The translations under genes were made by a program, and so were the position numbers. 64,000 nucleotides of DNA from Microbacterium sp. Its GTDB lineage: Bacteria > Actinomycetota > Actinomycetes > Actinomycetales > Microbacteriaceae. The DNA is taken from NCBI GenBank assembly GCA_013823625.1, contig PNMM01000001.1, positions 1,178,001 through 1,242,000 on the forward strand, written 5' to 3'. Shown here in pieces: positions 38,654 through 48,972 of the stretch. The notes beneath the pieces are model-generated. The model was not told where the DNA came from. It was given only the letters and a program-made list of their open reading frames with translations, and ran no database searches. Every line of letters begins with the position of its first letter. Within the stretch, counting starts at the first letter, position 1.

Positions 38654-39142
38654 TTACTCGGCGACGCCGCGGTTTTGGCGGCGCACGGGCTTGGGTGCGC
38701 GACCGCCGAGGAACGAGCGGCGCGGGTCGACGACGAATCCCTGCCGCAGCGCCTCGCGGCCGATGAGCATGCGAAAGCCCATGCTGTCGCGGTTGCTCAA
38801 GGTCATTTCGGCGGTGACCGTGCGGCCCATGAGGGTGATGTCCATGAGCACAACGATGCGTTCTTCCGCGTGACCCGACGAGCTGCGTACCGTGCGGCGA
38901 TCGTGCACGGGGCACTCGACCACGACCGTGTCGGCGTCGGAACGCTGCCACGGGCGCAGTTTGAAGCGCACGTGTTCGGTGCCCTGGGCATCCGGAATCA
39001 GCGTCTCAATGTCGAACGCGTGCACCGATGACGAGCGCGCGCCCGTGTCGAGTTTGGCTTTGATCCACGGAACGCCAGCGCTGGGCAAAGCAACCCACTC
39101 ACGCCACCCGGCGATGGTGGTTGAATGGGCGGGCTCAGTCAC
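38654..39142 (-). CDS. RimB-like putative protease (retropepsin-type, pfam Zn_protease family)
   Basis: 162 aa. It matches the family called ATP-dependent zinc protease in annotations: WREWVALPSAGVPWIKAKLDTGARSSS contains the aspartic-protease-like LDTGA, followed by GRTVTAEMTLSNRDSMGFRMLIGREAL, which I give in parts: EMTLSNRDSMGF and RMLIGREAL. Its Pseudomonas relative RimB trims poly-glutamate tails added by RimK. Here it is divergent from rimK with a 25-bp gap, which supports an opposing ligase/protease pair. GTG start, leaderless (CAAGAT 6 nt upstream). Confidence 0.85.
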   Translation of the reverse strand: MTEPAHSTTIAGWREWVALPSAGVPWIKAKLDTGARSSSVHAFDIETLIPDAQGTEHVRFKLRPWQRSDADTVVVECPVHDRRTVRSSSGHAEERIVVLMDITLMGRTVTAEMTLSNRDSMGFRMLIGREALRQGFVVDPRRSFLGGRAPKPVRRQNRGVAE

Positions 39143-39148
39143 ACCCTC

Positions 39149-39154
39149 ATCTTG
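39149..39154 (-). promoter_or_regulatory. -10 box (CAAGAT) of the RimB-like gene
   Basis: CAAGAT on the minus strand, 6 nt before the GTG at 39142, inside the 25-bp divergent gap shared with rimK. Confidence 0.35.
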
Positions 39155-39167
39155 TCAGGGGCGCCCC

Positions 39168-40358
39168 ATGAAACTTGCCATTCTCTCGCGTGCCCCGCAC
39201 TCGTATTCGACGGGGCGACTGCGCGCGGCCGCCGAACAGCGCGGTCATCGTGTCAAGGTGCTCAACACCCTGCGGTTCGCGGTCGACCTCACGGGGCCCG
39301 AGCCCGACCTCAACTACCGAGGCAAGCCGCTCTCGACCTACGACGCGATCTTGCCGCGCATCGGCAACTCGATCACCTACTTCGGCACCGCCGTTGTGCG
39401 CCAGTTTGAGCAAATGGACGTCTTCACGCCCAACACTGCGAACGGCATCAGCAACGCTCGCGACAAGCTGCGAGCTACCCAGATTCTGAGCCGCCATGGC
39501 ATCGGGATGCCCGCGACGGCCTTCGTGCGCAACCGCGCCGACGTGCGCCCCGCCATTGAGCGCGTGGGCGGCGCCCCCGTCGTCATCAAGCTGCTCGAGG
39601 GCACGCAGGGTATTGGCGTCATCCTGGCTCCGCAGGCCAAGGTCGCCGAGGCCATCATCGAGACGCTGCACTCGACGAATCAGAACGTGCTCATTCAACA
39701 GTTCATCGCCGAGAGCCGGGGCCGCGACATCCGCGCCCTCGTCGTCGGCGACCGGGTTGTTGCCGCGATGCGCCGCACGGCCGAGGGCGACGAGTTTCGG
39801 TCGAACGTGCACCGCGGCGGAACGGTTGAAGCCGTCACCCTGACGCCCGAGTATGAGCGCGCCGCCGTGCGCTCGGCGCAGATCATGGGCCTGCGCGTGG
39901 CCGGCGTCGACATGCTCGAGGGCAACGAGGGTCCACTCGTCATGGAAGTCAACTCGTCCCCCGGCCTCGAAGGCATCGAGCGCGCGACGAAGCTCGACGT
40001 CGCGGGCGCGATCATCGACTACATCTCGCACGAGGTCGCGTTTCCTGACATCGACGTGCGGCAGCGACTGTCGGTCTCGACGGGCTACGGCGTGGCCGAG
40101 CTCGTCGTGCACGCGGGAGCCGACATCGTCGGCAAGCCACTCGGTGAGGCGGGCATCCTCGACCGCGACATCACCGTGTTGACGCTCAATCGCGGCACGA
40201 CGGTGATTCCGAACCCGCGTCGCTCGCAAGTGCTGCAGGCCGAAGACCGACTGTTGTGCTTCGGGCGCATGGAAGAGATGCGGTCAATGACGCCGAGTCG
40301 GCGCCGACGCCGCGCGGCCGTGCGCAAGCTGCCGAAAGACGCGACGCCCAGCGCCTGA
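39168..40358 (+). CDS. rimK: RimK-family alpha-L-glutamate ligase with C-terminal RCK_C (TrkA-C) domain
   Basis: 396 aa; E. coli RimK has 300. Residues 1-290 are the ATP-grasp ligase: MKLAILSRAPHSYSTGRL, LPRIGNSITYFGTAVVRQFE, TPNTANGISNARDKL, VVIKLLEGTQGIGVILA, IQQFIAESRGRDIRALVVGD and the metal-binding VMEVNSSPGLEGIE. After a linker, residues about 300-375 read VAELVVHAGADIVGKPLGEA and ITVLTLNRGTTVIPNP, ending ADEDRLLCFG-like LQAEDRLLCFG. This is the RCK_C ligand-binding fold of K+ transport regulators. The tail is Arg-rich. The ligase adds glutamates to proteins (RpsF in E. coli); the RCK_C domain suggests small-molecule control (inference). Confidence 0.93.
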   Translation: MKLAILSRAPHSYSTGRLRAAAEQRGHRVKVLNTLRFAVDLTGPEPDLNYRGKPLSTYDAILPRIGNSITYFGTAVVRQFEQMDVFTPNTANGISNARDKLRATQILSRHGIGMPATAFVRNRADVRPAIERVGGAPVVIKLLEGTQGIGVILAPQAKVAEAIIETLHSTNQNVLIQQFIAESRGRDIRALVVGDRVVAAMRRTAEGDEFRSNVHRGGTVEAVTLTPEYERAAVRSAQIMGLRVAGVDMLEGNEGPLVMEVNSSPGLEGIERATKLDVAGAIIDYISHEVAFPDIDVRQRLSVSTGYGVAELVVHAGADIVGKPLGEAGILDRDITVLTLNRGTTVIPNPRRSQVLQAEDRLLCFGRMEEMRSMTPSRRRRRAAVRKLPKDATPSA

Positions 40359-40367
40359 GCGAGCCGC

Positions 40368-41807
40368 CTACTGCTCGGCGTCGACCGCGTGGCTCTCAAG
40401 AAACCGGTAGAGCTCGAGGTCATCGACGCCCGGAAACGTTCCGCTGGGCAGCGGCGAGAGGATGTGCGCGTGCAGCTTGGCGCTCGTCCACACCTTGCCC
40501 TTCCAGCGCGTTGCCAGCTCACCGTCGGGCCGCTTGCAGCAGGTCGGGTCGGGGCAGGTTGAACGGTGACGGTTGACCGTGTCGCGGCCTCGGAACCACT
40601 TCGAGTCGGCAAAGGGCACCCCGACGGTGATGGAGAACTCGTCGCTGGCGCTCGTACCAATCTGGGTCGACTCCCAAAACGTGCCCTCGGGAGTGTCGGT
40701 GTATTGGTAGTACTCCGTCGTGCGGTTCGTGCGCGCAAAGGCAGCGCGGGCGCTCCACTTGCGGCACACCAACTGCCCCTCGGTTGAGCCGGTGACGTCA
40801 ACCGGTAGCCGCAGCCCGTCGTTCTCGTAAGCCTTGTAGATGGCACCATCGCCGCCCACGCGCATGAAATGCACCGTGAGATCGAGGTGGCTCGTGGCCA
40901 GATTGGTAAACCGCAAAGCAGCTGCCTCGTGGGTGACCCCGAATGCGTCGCGAAAGTCTTCGACGGCAATGTTGCGGTCGTTCTTGGCGTTGCTCAGAAA
41001 GGCCACCGATTGCTCGCGCGGCATCAGACAGGCGGCGGCGAAGTAGTTGATCTCGAGCCGTTGCCGCAGAAACTCGGCGTACGTCGTCGGCACTTCATGG
41101 CCGAGAAGCCGGTGGGCGATGGCCTGCAGAGCCATCGAACGCAGACCGTGTCCGCCCGGAATCGACGCGGGCGGTAGGTAGATGCGACCGTTGTCGAGGT
41201 CGGTGACCGAGCGCGCCGAGTGCGGCAGGTCACCGACGTAGACGAGCTCGAAGCCGAGCTTCTCGGCCATGAGCCCCACTTCGCGGTGCGTCAAGGCACC
41301 GCTCACATGCCCAGACTCGGCAACGACCTGCTGCGCGAGCTCTTCGATCTCGGGCACGTAGTTGTTGACCGTGCGCATGTGCAGGCGCTGGGCCGTGTTG
41401 GCTCGGCGTGCTTCTTCAGGGGTCGCGATGGCTTGCCGCTCGCGTTCAACGAGTGCGCGATGCAAGCCCACGATCGACTCAAGTACGTCATCGGGCATTG
41501 ATCGCCCGGCACGCACGAGTGGAAGCCCCAGCCCCGCATAGTGCGGACTGCGCTGCGCGCGCTCAAGTTCGATCTCGAGAGCGGCCCGCGGCGACGGCGG
41601 CGACGTGTCGAGCAGCTCGCCGAGCGAGGCACCCAACTCAGTGGCAATTGCGGTGAGCAATGTGACGCGCGGCTCGCGGCGGCCGTTCTCGATGAGCGAG
41701 AGCTGGCTGCCGGCCACGCCCACTCGATCACCAAGCTGGTCGAGGGTCAGCCCCGCGGCCGTTCGATAGTGACGGATGCGCTGCCCCAGGGTCGCGAGAT
41801 CACTCAT
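40368..41807 (-). CDS. RamB/ScfR-type XRE transcriptional regulator
   Basis: 479 aa. The N-terminal HTH_3 domain (LGQRIRHYRTAAGLTLDQLG, VGVAGSQLSLIENGRREPR) is followed by a linker, then an ImmA/IrrE-like domain with ALQAIAHRLLGHEV (HxxxH rather than HExxH, so probably not an active protease) and a C-terminal DUF2083-like domain with a CPDPTCCKRPDG cysteine cluster. This is the architecture of RamB of Corynebacterium/Mycobacterium, which controls acetate and glyoxylate-cycle genes. It is divergent from pckG, a logical target. ATG 41807 chosen because TATTGT lies 6 nt upstream; the upstream extension overlaps pckG. Confidence 0.9.
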   Translation of the reverse strand: MSDLATLGQRIRHYRTAAGLTLDQLGDRVGVAGSQLSLIENGRREPRVTLLTAIATELGASLGELLDTSPPSPRAALEIELERAQRSPHYAGLGLPLVRAGRSMPDDVLESIVGLHRALVERERQAIATPEEARRANTAQRLHMRTVNNYVPEIEELAQQVVAESGHVSGALTHREVGLMAEKLGFELVYVGDLPHSARSVTDLDNGRIYLPPASIPGGHGLRSMALQAIAHRLLGHEVPTTYAEFLRQRLEINYFAAACLMPREQSVAFLSNAKNDRNIAVEDFRDAFGVTHEAAALRFTNLATSHLDLTVHFMRVGGDGAIYKAYENDGLRLPVDVTGSTEGQLVCRKWSARAAFARTNRTTEYYQYTDTPEGTFWESTQIGTSASDEFSITVGVPFADSKWFRGRDTVNRHRSTCPDPTCCKRPDGELATRWKGKVWTSAKLHAHILSPLPSGTFPGVDDLELYRFLESHAVDAEQ

Positions 41808-41813
41808 GCTGTG

Positions 41814-41919
41814 ACAATAACGTAAAAAACGCCAATCTTTCCGAGCAGTTCGCGCCGAACACCCGTCATGAGGCAGCAACCATGGGGATATCACCGCTTT
41901 TCTCTCAAGGAGACCCGCC
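41814..41919. promoter_or_regulatory. Divergent control region ramB-like / pckG
   Basis: 112-bp gap, locally AT-rich. On the minus strand TATTGT (41819-41814) is the -10 of the regulator gene, 6 nt from its ATG. The pckG side has a long leader ending in the strong ribosome site AAGGAG at about 41909. The stretch CGTAAAAAACGCC at about 41822-41834 is a candidate operator; it does not match the corynebacterial RamB box closely. Confidence 0.4.
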
Positions 41920-43782
<1,863 letters not shown>

Positions 43783-43800
43783 CGCATCGAAAGCTCGGCG

Positions 43801-43835
43801 CGCGCTCACCGCTCGCCCCCCTAGCGGTGGGCGCG
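43801..43835. terminator. 13-bp stem-loop between pckG and a convergent membrane-protein gene
   Basis: CGCGCTCACCGCT (43801-43813) pairs with AGCGGTGGGCGCG (43823-43835), with one T-G wobble and a C-rich 9-nt loop. It lies 18 bp after the pckG stop and 10 bp from the stop of the convergent gene. Likely bidirectional terminator. Confidence 0.75.
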
Positions 43836-43845
43836 TGCCGGGTGA

Positions 43846-44409
43846 CTAGCGGCGGTTGAGCATGAACACGAGACCCGCGAGCGCGTAAGCGAGCGCGAGC
43901 AAGGTCACGAGAATGCTGCCGCCGATCGCGAGCCAGCCCGCGGTCGAGAACAGCCACACGATCGAGATCACGACGGGCACCGCGAAGAACCAGCGAGCCG
44001 CACCGCGAGCAACGCCCTTTTGGTAGGTCACGACGGCACCGATGATGCCGCCCACCACGATGAGCACGGTCGCGACCGTCGCCGTGCCCGCGGGCAGCGC
44101 TGTGCCCAGTGACGACAGCAACGGAATCAGCCCGAGCAGCAAGAACCCAACGCCAAAGGCGACGAACCCGATCTTGCCGAGCACTGAGCCGCCCACGACA
44201 CCGTTCGAGCCCGTCTGACCGAACGCCAAGAAGAATCCGCTGGCGCCGAGCAGCAGAAACCCGATCGTCGTGAGCCAGCCAGGGATCGGGCCACCCGCAC
44301 CCGCGGCGGCCACGATGAGGGCGATGAGCCAGAGAAGGCCTCCGGCGAGCATCCCGCCCCCGCCAAAGATGCGCCAGTTTGCCGACCGTTCGGTGACGCG
44401 TGACGCCAT
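43846..44409 (-). CDS. Integral membrane protein of unknown function
   Basis: 187 aa with about six hydrophobic segments (GGMLAGGLLWLIALIVAAAG, WLTTIGFLLLGASGFFLAFG, VLGKIGFVAFGVGFLLLGLI, ATVATVLIVVGGIIGAVVTY, WFFAVPVVISIVWLFSTAGW, LAIGGSILVTLLALAYALAG). I recognise no family. ATG 44409 is preferred because GGAGA lies 6 nt upstream; an in-frame ATG 12 bp earlier has no ribosome site. It is divergent from the ECF sigma gene. Confidence 0.82.
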   Translation of the reverse strand: MASRVTERSANWRIFGGGGMLAGGLLWLIALIVAAAGAGGPIPGWLTTIGFLLLGASGFFLAFGQTGSNGVVGGSVLGKIGFVAFGVGFLLLGLIPLLSSLGTALPAGTATVATVLIVVGGIIGAVVTYQKGVARGAARWFFAVPVVISIVWLFSTAGWLAIGGSILVTLLALAYALAGLVFMLNRR

Positions 44410-44553
44410 GAGGTTCTCCATTCGAGGGGGTCAACGCCGGCTCGAGTGCCTCGGCGCGTGCGCACAGCGTGGCAGGGTTCGGGCGCGAACGGTCAGATCG
44501 TGCCCCAACGTTATGAGACCGGCATGCGTCTGAAAGGGTGAGAGCAGCAAAAA

Positions 44554-44568
44554 CCGCGCATCGCGCGG
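44554..44568 (+). promoter_or_regulatory. Small leader hairpin upstream of the ECF sigma gene
   Basis: CCGCGC/GCGCGG around ATC, followed after 3 nt by the GGAAAGGG ribosome site. It may influence translation of the sigma factor; the structure is short. Confidence 0.3.
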
Positions 44569-44589
44569 CCACAGGAAAGGGTCACCGAC

Positions 44590-45126
44590 GTGGTGCAGCA
44601 GGCGCGCGAAGGCTGGGAGGCCGTGCTCGCAACGCTCGTCGCCGAGCGCGGTGACGCCTTGCTTCGCCATGCCTACGTGCTGTGCGGCAACCCCGACGAC
44701 GCGGCCGACCTGGTGCAAGCCGGGCTCGTGGCCACCTTCGGGCGACTGCGCAACGGGTTCGCCATCGAGAAAGCCGAAGCCTATGTGCGGCGCGCCATCA
44801 CGAGCGCCTACATCGACCGCGGTCGACGCGCAACGCGCTGGCGTGCGACCGCCCACTTGCACGTGAGCCCCGAACTCGTCGATGCACCCGACACTACGAC
44901 CGATCGACGCCTCGACCTGAAGGCCGAACTCGATTCGCTGAGCCCGCGCGAACGCGCGTGCGTCGTGTTGCGGTACTACGGCGACCAAAAGGTTGACGAC
45001 ATTGCCGCCGACTTGGGCATCAGCGCGGGCGCGGTCAAGCGGTACTTGAGCGACGGCCTGGCCAAGCTCGCCGCGTCGCTCAGCGACGGGTCTGCTCTCA
45101 CCGAGCCCAGAAGGGGGCACGCATGA
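44590..45126 (+). CDS. SigE-family ECF RNA polymerase sigma factor
   Basis: 178 aa. Region 2 covers RHAYVLCGNPDDAADLVQAG and region 4 LKAELDSLSPRERACVVLRYYG with the HTH KVDDIAADLGISAGAVKRYLS. The SPRERACVVLRYY motif is typical of the actinobacterial SigE (SigE-like M) family, not of mycobacterial SigE itself. GTG start with GGAAAGGG 9 nt upstream. The next gene overlaps by ATGA and probably encodes its membrane partner. Confidence 0.9.
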   Translation: MVQQAREGWEAVLATLVAERGDALLRHAYVLCGNPDDAADLVQAGLVATFGRLRNGFAIEKAEAYVRRAITSAYIDRGRRATRWRATAHLHVSPELVDAPDTTTDRRLDLKAELDSLSPRERACVVLRYYGDQKVDDIAADLGISAGAVKRYLSDGLAKLAASLSDGSALTEPRRGHA

Positions 45127-45857
45127 GCGGCTTCAACGACCTCGGGCGCGCGTTGCGCGATGATGCGGCGGTCAACGCGCCGCGAGCATCCGTCATCGAT
45201 GTGGATGCTGTTGCCCAGTCAGCCCGCGCCCGACGCCGCCCGCGCCAGTGGACCGTCGGCACGCTGTCGGTCGTGGCGGCGCTCGGCATCGGCGGCCTCG
45301 CGCTGCAATCGGTGACCCCGCCTCCGCTGATCGCGGCGAGCGAGTCGGCCGACACAGCGACGGTGGAGTCGACGGGGGGCAGCGGTCTGCTCAGCCAACC
45401 GGGGGAACCCGAGTTTGGTGCCGACAGCCGCTCGCTCGCCCTGTTCACGTGTGGGGCCGCGGTGCCCGAGCCGTTCTCGCACAGCGCCGTGACGCTCTCG
45501 GTCGAGGTGCCGGCGAGCGCCCGCACCGCCGATGGCGACATCGTCGGTGTCGCCGCGCTGGTAAACACCAGTTCTGACCCGGTTTCGATTAGCACCCTGA
45601 TGGAGGCCACGGGATCGCTCGCTCAGGGCGGCGGCGTCATTGCAGAGACACTCGGCTCGAGTGACGCCATGCAAACCGTCGAGCTCGCTCCGAGCGAGCG
45701 ACTCGAGTTTCCGCTGCGCGTGAGCACAGTGGGCTGCGGGGGTGGCCCGCTCGCGGCCGGAGAGTTCTCGGTCGTCGTGGCGCTCGAGGTCGTGCTGCCG
45801 TCGACGGGCGAGTCGGCTGTACTCATTGCCAACCCACAGAGTGTGCGCCTCGACTGA
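45123..45857 (+). CDS. Membrane-anchored partner of the ECF sigma factor (putative anti-sigma-like)
   Basis: 244 aa. A short cytoplasmic N-terminus (FNDLGRALRDDAAVNAP) leads to one membrane helix near residues 43-62 (WTVGTLSVVAALGIGGLALQ). The extracytoplasmic part has two Cys (LFTCGAAVP, STVGCGGGP) and repeated beta-rich segments. This layout fits anti-sigma factors or SigE-associated membrane proteins, but no zinc HxxxCxxC motif is present, so the function is inferred from coupling to the sigma gene. Confidence 0.75.
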   Translation: MSGFNDLGRALRDDAAVNAPRASVIDVDAVAQSARARRRPRQWTVGTLSVVAALGIGGLALQSVTPPPLIAASESADTATVESTGGSGLLSQPGEPEFGADSRSLALFTCGAAVPEPFSHSAVTLSVEVPASARTADGDIVGVAALVNTSSDPVSISTLMEATGSLAQGGGVIAETLGSSDAMQTVELAPSERLEFPLRVSTVGCGGGPLAAGEFSVVVALEVVLPSTGESAVLIANPQSVRLD

Positions 45858-45914
45858 AGGCCCTGGGTCACGGATCGTCTGAATTCTGCTCCCCCAGCGG
45901 ATACTAGGGCTGGC

Positions 45915-45920
45915 TAGAAT
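45915..45920 (+). promoter_or_regulatory. -10 box (TAGAAT) of the TPM-pspA operon
   Basis: GGCTAGAAT is a good extended -10; transcription would start about 60 nt before the TPM gene. No clear -35, compatible with an alternative sigma factor. Confidence 0.45.
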
Positions 45921-45987
45921 CGCGGAACCACGCAACGCCGCCATTCGCGACGGTGCCTGGACCACCCGATCATCGAAGGGCAGTCTC

Positions 45988-48096
45988 ATGGCGAACGAAC
46001 CCCGTCGATCCCTCCGCCTGAGCGAGCACGCCCCGCGCGCACTCGTCGTCACGGTTCTGTCGGCCGCGCTACTGGTCGGCGTGAGCTCTCCTGCCGTGGC
46101 CGTACCGCCGGTCGACCTCGGCGGCGCCTATGTGCTCGATGAGACGGGAGTACTCGAGGGCGATCTGCCGCGAGTCGAAGCGGCGCTCGACCGACTCTTC
46201 GATGCGGGCGGCGCACAGTTGTTCGTCGTCGTTGTCGATCGCTTTGAGGGCTCACTCGACGGCCTCGCGTGGGCCGACGAAACCGCGGCGGTCTCGGGGC
46301 TCGGTGAGCGTGATGCACTGCTTGCACTCGCCATCACCGATCGCGAGTACGCCACGAGCATCGGTGCCACCTTCCCCGCAAGCGACGCTGACCTTGCGGC
46401 GGCCGAGACCGAGGCGCTGGTGCCGAAGCTGCGCGACGACCTGTGGGCCGACGGCATCATCGCCTACGCCGACAGCCTGACGGCCGCACTCACGACCTCC
46501 GGTGGCGGCACCGATACCGACGGCGAGACAGGTGGCGAGACCGGCACCGAGACCGATGGCGAGTCCGCCCCGACGACGGATGCTGATGCCGGCGGCGGCA
46601 TCCCGATTCTGCCGATCGCGCTCGGTGTGGGAGGTGTGGGCGCCGCCTGGTTCTTCATCGCTCGAGCACGCCGCAAGAAGAACCCCGTGACGGCGGCCGT
46701 CGACAAGCAGTCGATCGCTGAACTCGACCAGACGGCCTCACGCCGACTCGTGCAACTCGACGACGCGCTCACGACGAGCGAGCAAGAGCTCGGCTTTGCC
46801 GAAGCGCAGTTCGGCACGGCCCCCACCGAGGGTTTTCGCACGGCGCTCACGAAAGCCAAAGCGCTTGTCGCCGAGGCGTTCCGCGTGCGTCGCGAGCTCG
46901 ACGACGAAAACCCGGAGAACGACGAGCAGAAGCGCACGTCGTTGCTCGCGATCGTCATGGCGTGCGACGAGGCCGACGATCTTCTCGAGGCGCAAGAAGA
47001 AGCGTTCGAGGCGTTGCGCGATGTCGAAAGCAACCTGCCCGATGCCATCGAGAACGTCACAAAGGGTCGCGCGGCTGCCCCGGCAGCGCTGGAGAGCGCT
47101 ACGGCCACGATCGCTCGCCTGAAGGCCGACTACTCGACCTCGGCGATCTCGAGCGTTGCCGATGTTCCCGCTCAAGCGAAGCGCTTGCTCGAACTCGTCG
47201 ACAGCGAACTCGCTGAAGCGACGCAGAAGCAGGCCGCGGGCTCGACGAGTGAGGCCGCGATCGACGTGCGATCGGCGCAATTGGCTCTTGCCCAGCTCAC
47301 GACGGCAACCGCCAACGTCGAGCGACTCGCAACCGATCTCGGCGCGGCACGCACGGCTCTCACGGCGCAGATCGATGACTTGCGGGCGGGAATCGCCGCG
47401 GCCAAGACGCTGCCGACGAGTGCGGGCCTCGCGAGCGCACTGAGCGCCGCCGGCTCGACGCTCACGGGCGCCGACGCGAAAGACCCGATCGCGGCACTCG
47501 ATCGACTCGTAACGGTCGATCGCGAGCTCGACACGCAACTCGCGGGTGCCCGCGAAGAAGCCGAGCGTCGCGAGAAGGCCGAATCCGCGCTCGAACGCAC
47601 TCTCGCCTCGGCTCGCAGCCGCATTGCGAGTGCTGCCCAGTACGTCGCCGCGCATCGCGGCGCCGTCGGCGCTGACGCTCGCGCTCGCCTTGCCGAGGCT
47701 CAGGCGCAAGAGCAGATTGCCTCTGACACGCGTTCCAACGATCCCGTGGGTGCCCTCACCGCGGCGCAGCGCGCTCTCGACCTCGCGGGTCAGGCCTTGC
47801 AGTCGGCCGAGAATGACCTCGCGGCGACGATGGCCCCCACCGGCTCGGTCGGCGGAATGATGGGCGGCGGTCGCAGTGGCGGCGTGAGCGATGCCCTTAT
47901 CGGCGGACTCATTGGCGGCTTGCTCAACGGAGGCGGCGGTTCTCGCAGCGGCTCGGGTGGCGGATTCCGCAGCGGGTCGAGCGGTGGTTCGCGCCGGCCC
48001 AGCTTTGGGTCGAGCGGGGGCTCGAGCCGACGCTCGTCGTCGACCCGCTCGTCGGGCCGCTCGTCGGGCCGTCGAGGCGGCGGCGGTCGCTTCTAG
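45988..48096 (+). CDS. TPM-domain secreted/membrane protein with long coiled coil and Gly/Ser/Arg tail
   Basis: 702 aa. Signal peptide at residues about 15-38 (ALVVTVLSAALLVGVSSPAVA). TPM domain at residues about 45-160 (VLDETGVLEGD, FVVVVDRFEGSLDGLAW, ALAITDREYATSIG). An acidic Thr/Gly/Glu linker is followed by a second membrane helix near residue 210 (IPILPIALGVGGVGAAWFFI). Then come about 370 residues of Ala/Glu/Leu coiled coil, and finally a Gly/Ser/Arg-rich tail with an RGG-like end. Topology puts TPM outside and the coiled coil inside, where the PspA product encoded 54 bp downstream would act. Strong candidate for an envelope-stress partner (inference). Confidence 0.88.
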   Translation: MANEPRRSLRLSEHAPRALVVTVLSAALLVGVSSPAVAVPPVDLGGAYVLDETGVLEGDLPRVEAALDRLFDAGGAQLFVVVVDRFEGSLDGLAWADETAAVSGLGERDALLALAITDREYATSIGATFPASDADLAAAETEALVPKLRDDLWADGIIAYADSLTAALTTSGGGTDTDGETGGETGTETDGESAPTTDADAGGGIPILPIALGVGGVGAAWFFIARARRKKNPVTAAVDKQSIAELDQTASRRLVQLDDALTTSEQELGFAEAQFGTAPTEGFRTALTKAKALVAEAFRVRRELDDENPENDEQKRTSLLAIVMACDEADDLLEAQEEAFEALRDVESNLPDAIENVTKGRAAAPAALESATATIARLKADYSTSAISSVADVPAQAKRLLELVDSELAEATQKQAAGSTSEAAIDVRSAQLALAQLTTATANVERLATDLGAARTALTAQIDDLRAGIAAAKTLPTSAGLASALSAAGSTLTGADAKDPIAALDRLVTVDRELDTQLAGAREEAERREKAESALERTLASARSRIASAAQYVAAHRGAVGADARARLAEAQAQEQIASDTRSNDPVGALTAAQRALDLAGQALQSAENDLAATMAPTGSVGGMMGGGRSGGVSDALIGGLIGGLLNGGGGSRSGSGGGFRSGSSGGSRRPSFGSSGGSSRRSSSTRSSGRSSGRRGGGGRF

Positions 48097-48150
48097 TTCT
48101 CACCAAGCATCATCCAGCACGATCTGACCACCGACAGAAAGGCACCATCC

Positions 48151-48885
48151 ATGTCAAAGCAGTCCATCTTCGGCCGCATCGCTCAACTCGCCAAGGCGAA
48201 CATTCACGCTTTGCTCGACGCCGCTGAAGACCCCGAAAAGATGCTCGACCAGATGGTGCGTGACTACACCTCGAGCATTCAAGAGACCGAAGCTGCCATC
48301 GCCCAGACCATCGGCAACCTGCGTCTGCTCGAGCAAGACTTCGCCGAAGACGTCGCCTCGGCGCAAGACTGGGGCCGCAAGGCCGTTGCCGCAAGCGCGA
48401 AGGCCGACGAACTGCGCGCGGCTGGCAACACGGCCGATGCCGACAAGTTCGACAACCTTGCGAAGGTCGCTCTCGGCAAGCAGCTCTCGGCCGAGAACGA
48501 AGCGAAGGCTGCCGAGCCCACGATCGCGAGCCAGACCGAGATCGTCGACAAGCTCAAGAGTGGCCTCGAGGCCATGAAGGGCAAGCTCGACGAGCTGCGG
48601 TCGCAGCGCGACCAGCTCATCGCTCGCGCGAAGATTGCCGACGCCCAGAGCCAGGTCATCGACGCCGTCAAGAGCATCGACATCATGGACCCGACGAGCG
48701 AGCTCGGGCGCTTCGAAGAGAAGATTCGCCGCGAAGAGGCGAAGGTGCTCGGGCAGCAAGAGCTCGCGGCATCCACTCTCGATGCCCAGTTCGAGTCGCT
48801 TGAAGACCTCGACAAGAAGACCGAGGTCGAGGCTCGCCTTGCCGCGCTCAAGTCGGGCGGCGCGCAGGCGGCGATCGGCCAGTAG
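48151..48885 (+). CDS. pspA: PspA/IM30-family membrane-associated stress protein
   Basis: 244 aa, nearly all helical. The N-terminal amphipathic helix IFGRIAQLAKANIHALLDAA is followed by EDPEKMLDQMVRDYTSSIQE, the family signature, and by long coiled coils. PspA/Vipp1 proteins are ESCRT-III-like and polymerise on stressed membranes. It is cotranscribed with the TPM gene and closed by a strong hairpin after the stop. Confidence 0.95.
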   Translation: MSKQSIFGRIAQLAKANIHALLDAAEDPEKMLDQMVRDYTSSIQETEAAIAQTIGNLRLLEQDFAEDVASAQDWGRKAVAASAKADELRAAGNTADADKFDNLAKVALGKQLSAENEAKAAEPTIASQTEIVDKLKSGLEAMKGKLDELRSQRDQLIARAKIADAQSQVIDAVKSIDIMDPTSELGRFEEKIRREEAKVLGQQELAASTLDAQFESLEDLDKKTEVEARLAALKSGGAQAAIGQ

Positions 48886-48926
48886 GCCAGCCAACTCGAT
48901 TCGCTGACGACAATTACGACACCCAT

Positions 48927-48965
48927 GCCCCCGAGGTCGACCGAACTATCGGCGACCTCGGGGGC
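48927..48965 (+). terminator. 13-bp perfect stem-loop after pspA
   Basis: GCCCCCGAGGTCG (48927-48939) and CGACCTCGGGGGC (48953-48965) pair perfectly around 13 nt, 41 bp after the pspA stop. Rho-independent-type terminator without T-tract. It overlaps the most upstream possible ATG of the next gene. Confidence 0.8.
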
Positions 48966-48972
48966 TCGTCGC

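Noticed and set aside
48925-48972. N-terminal 16 codons of the acyltransferase from ATG 48925
   Set aside because: They coincide with the pspA terminator stem and have no ribosome site.
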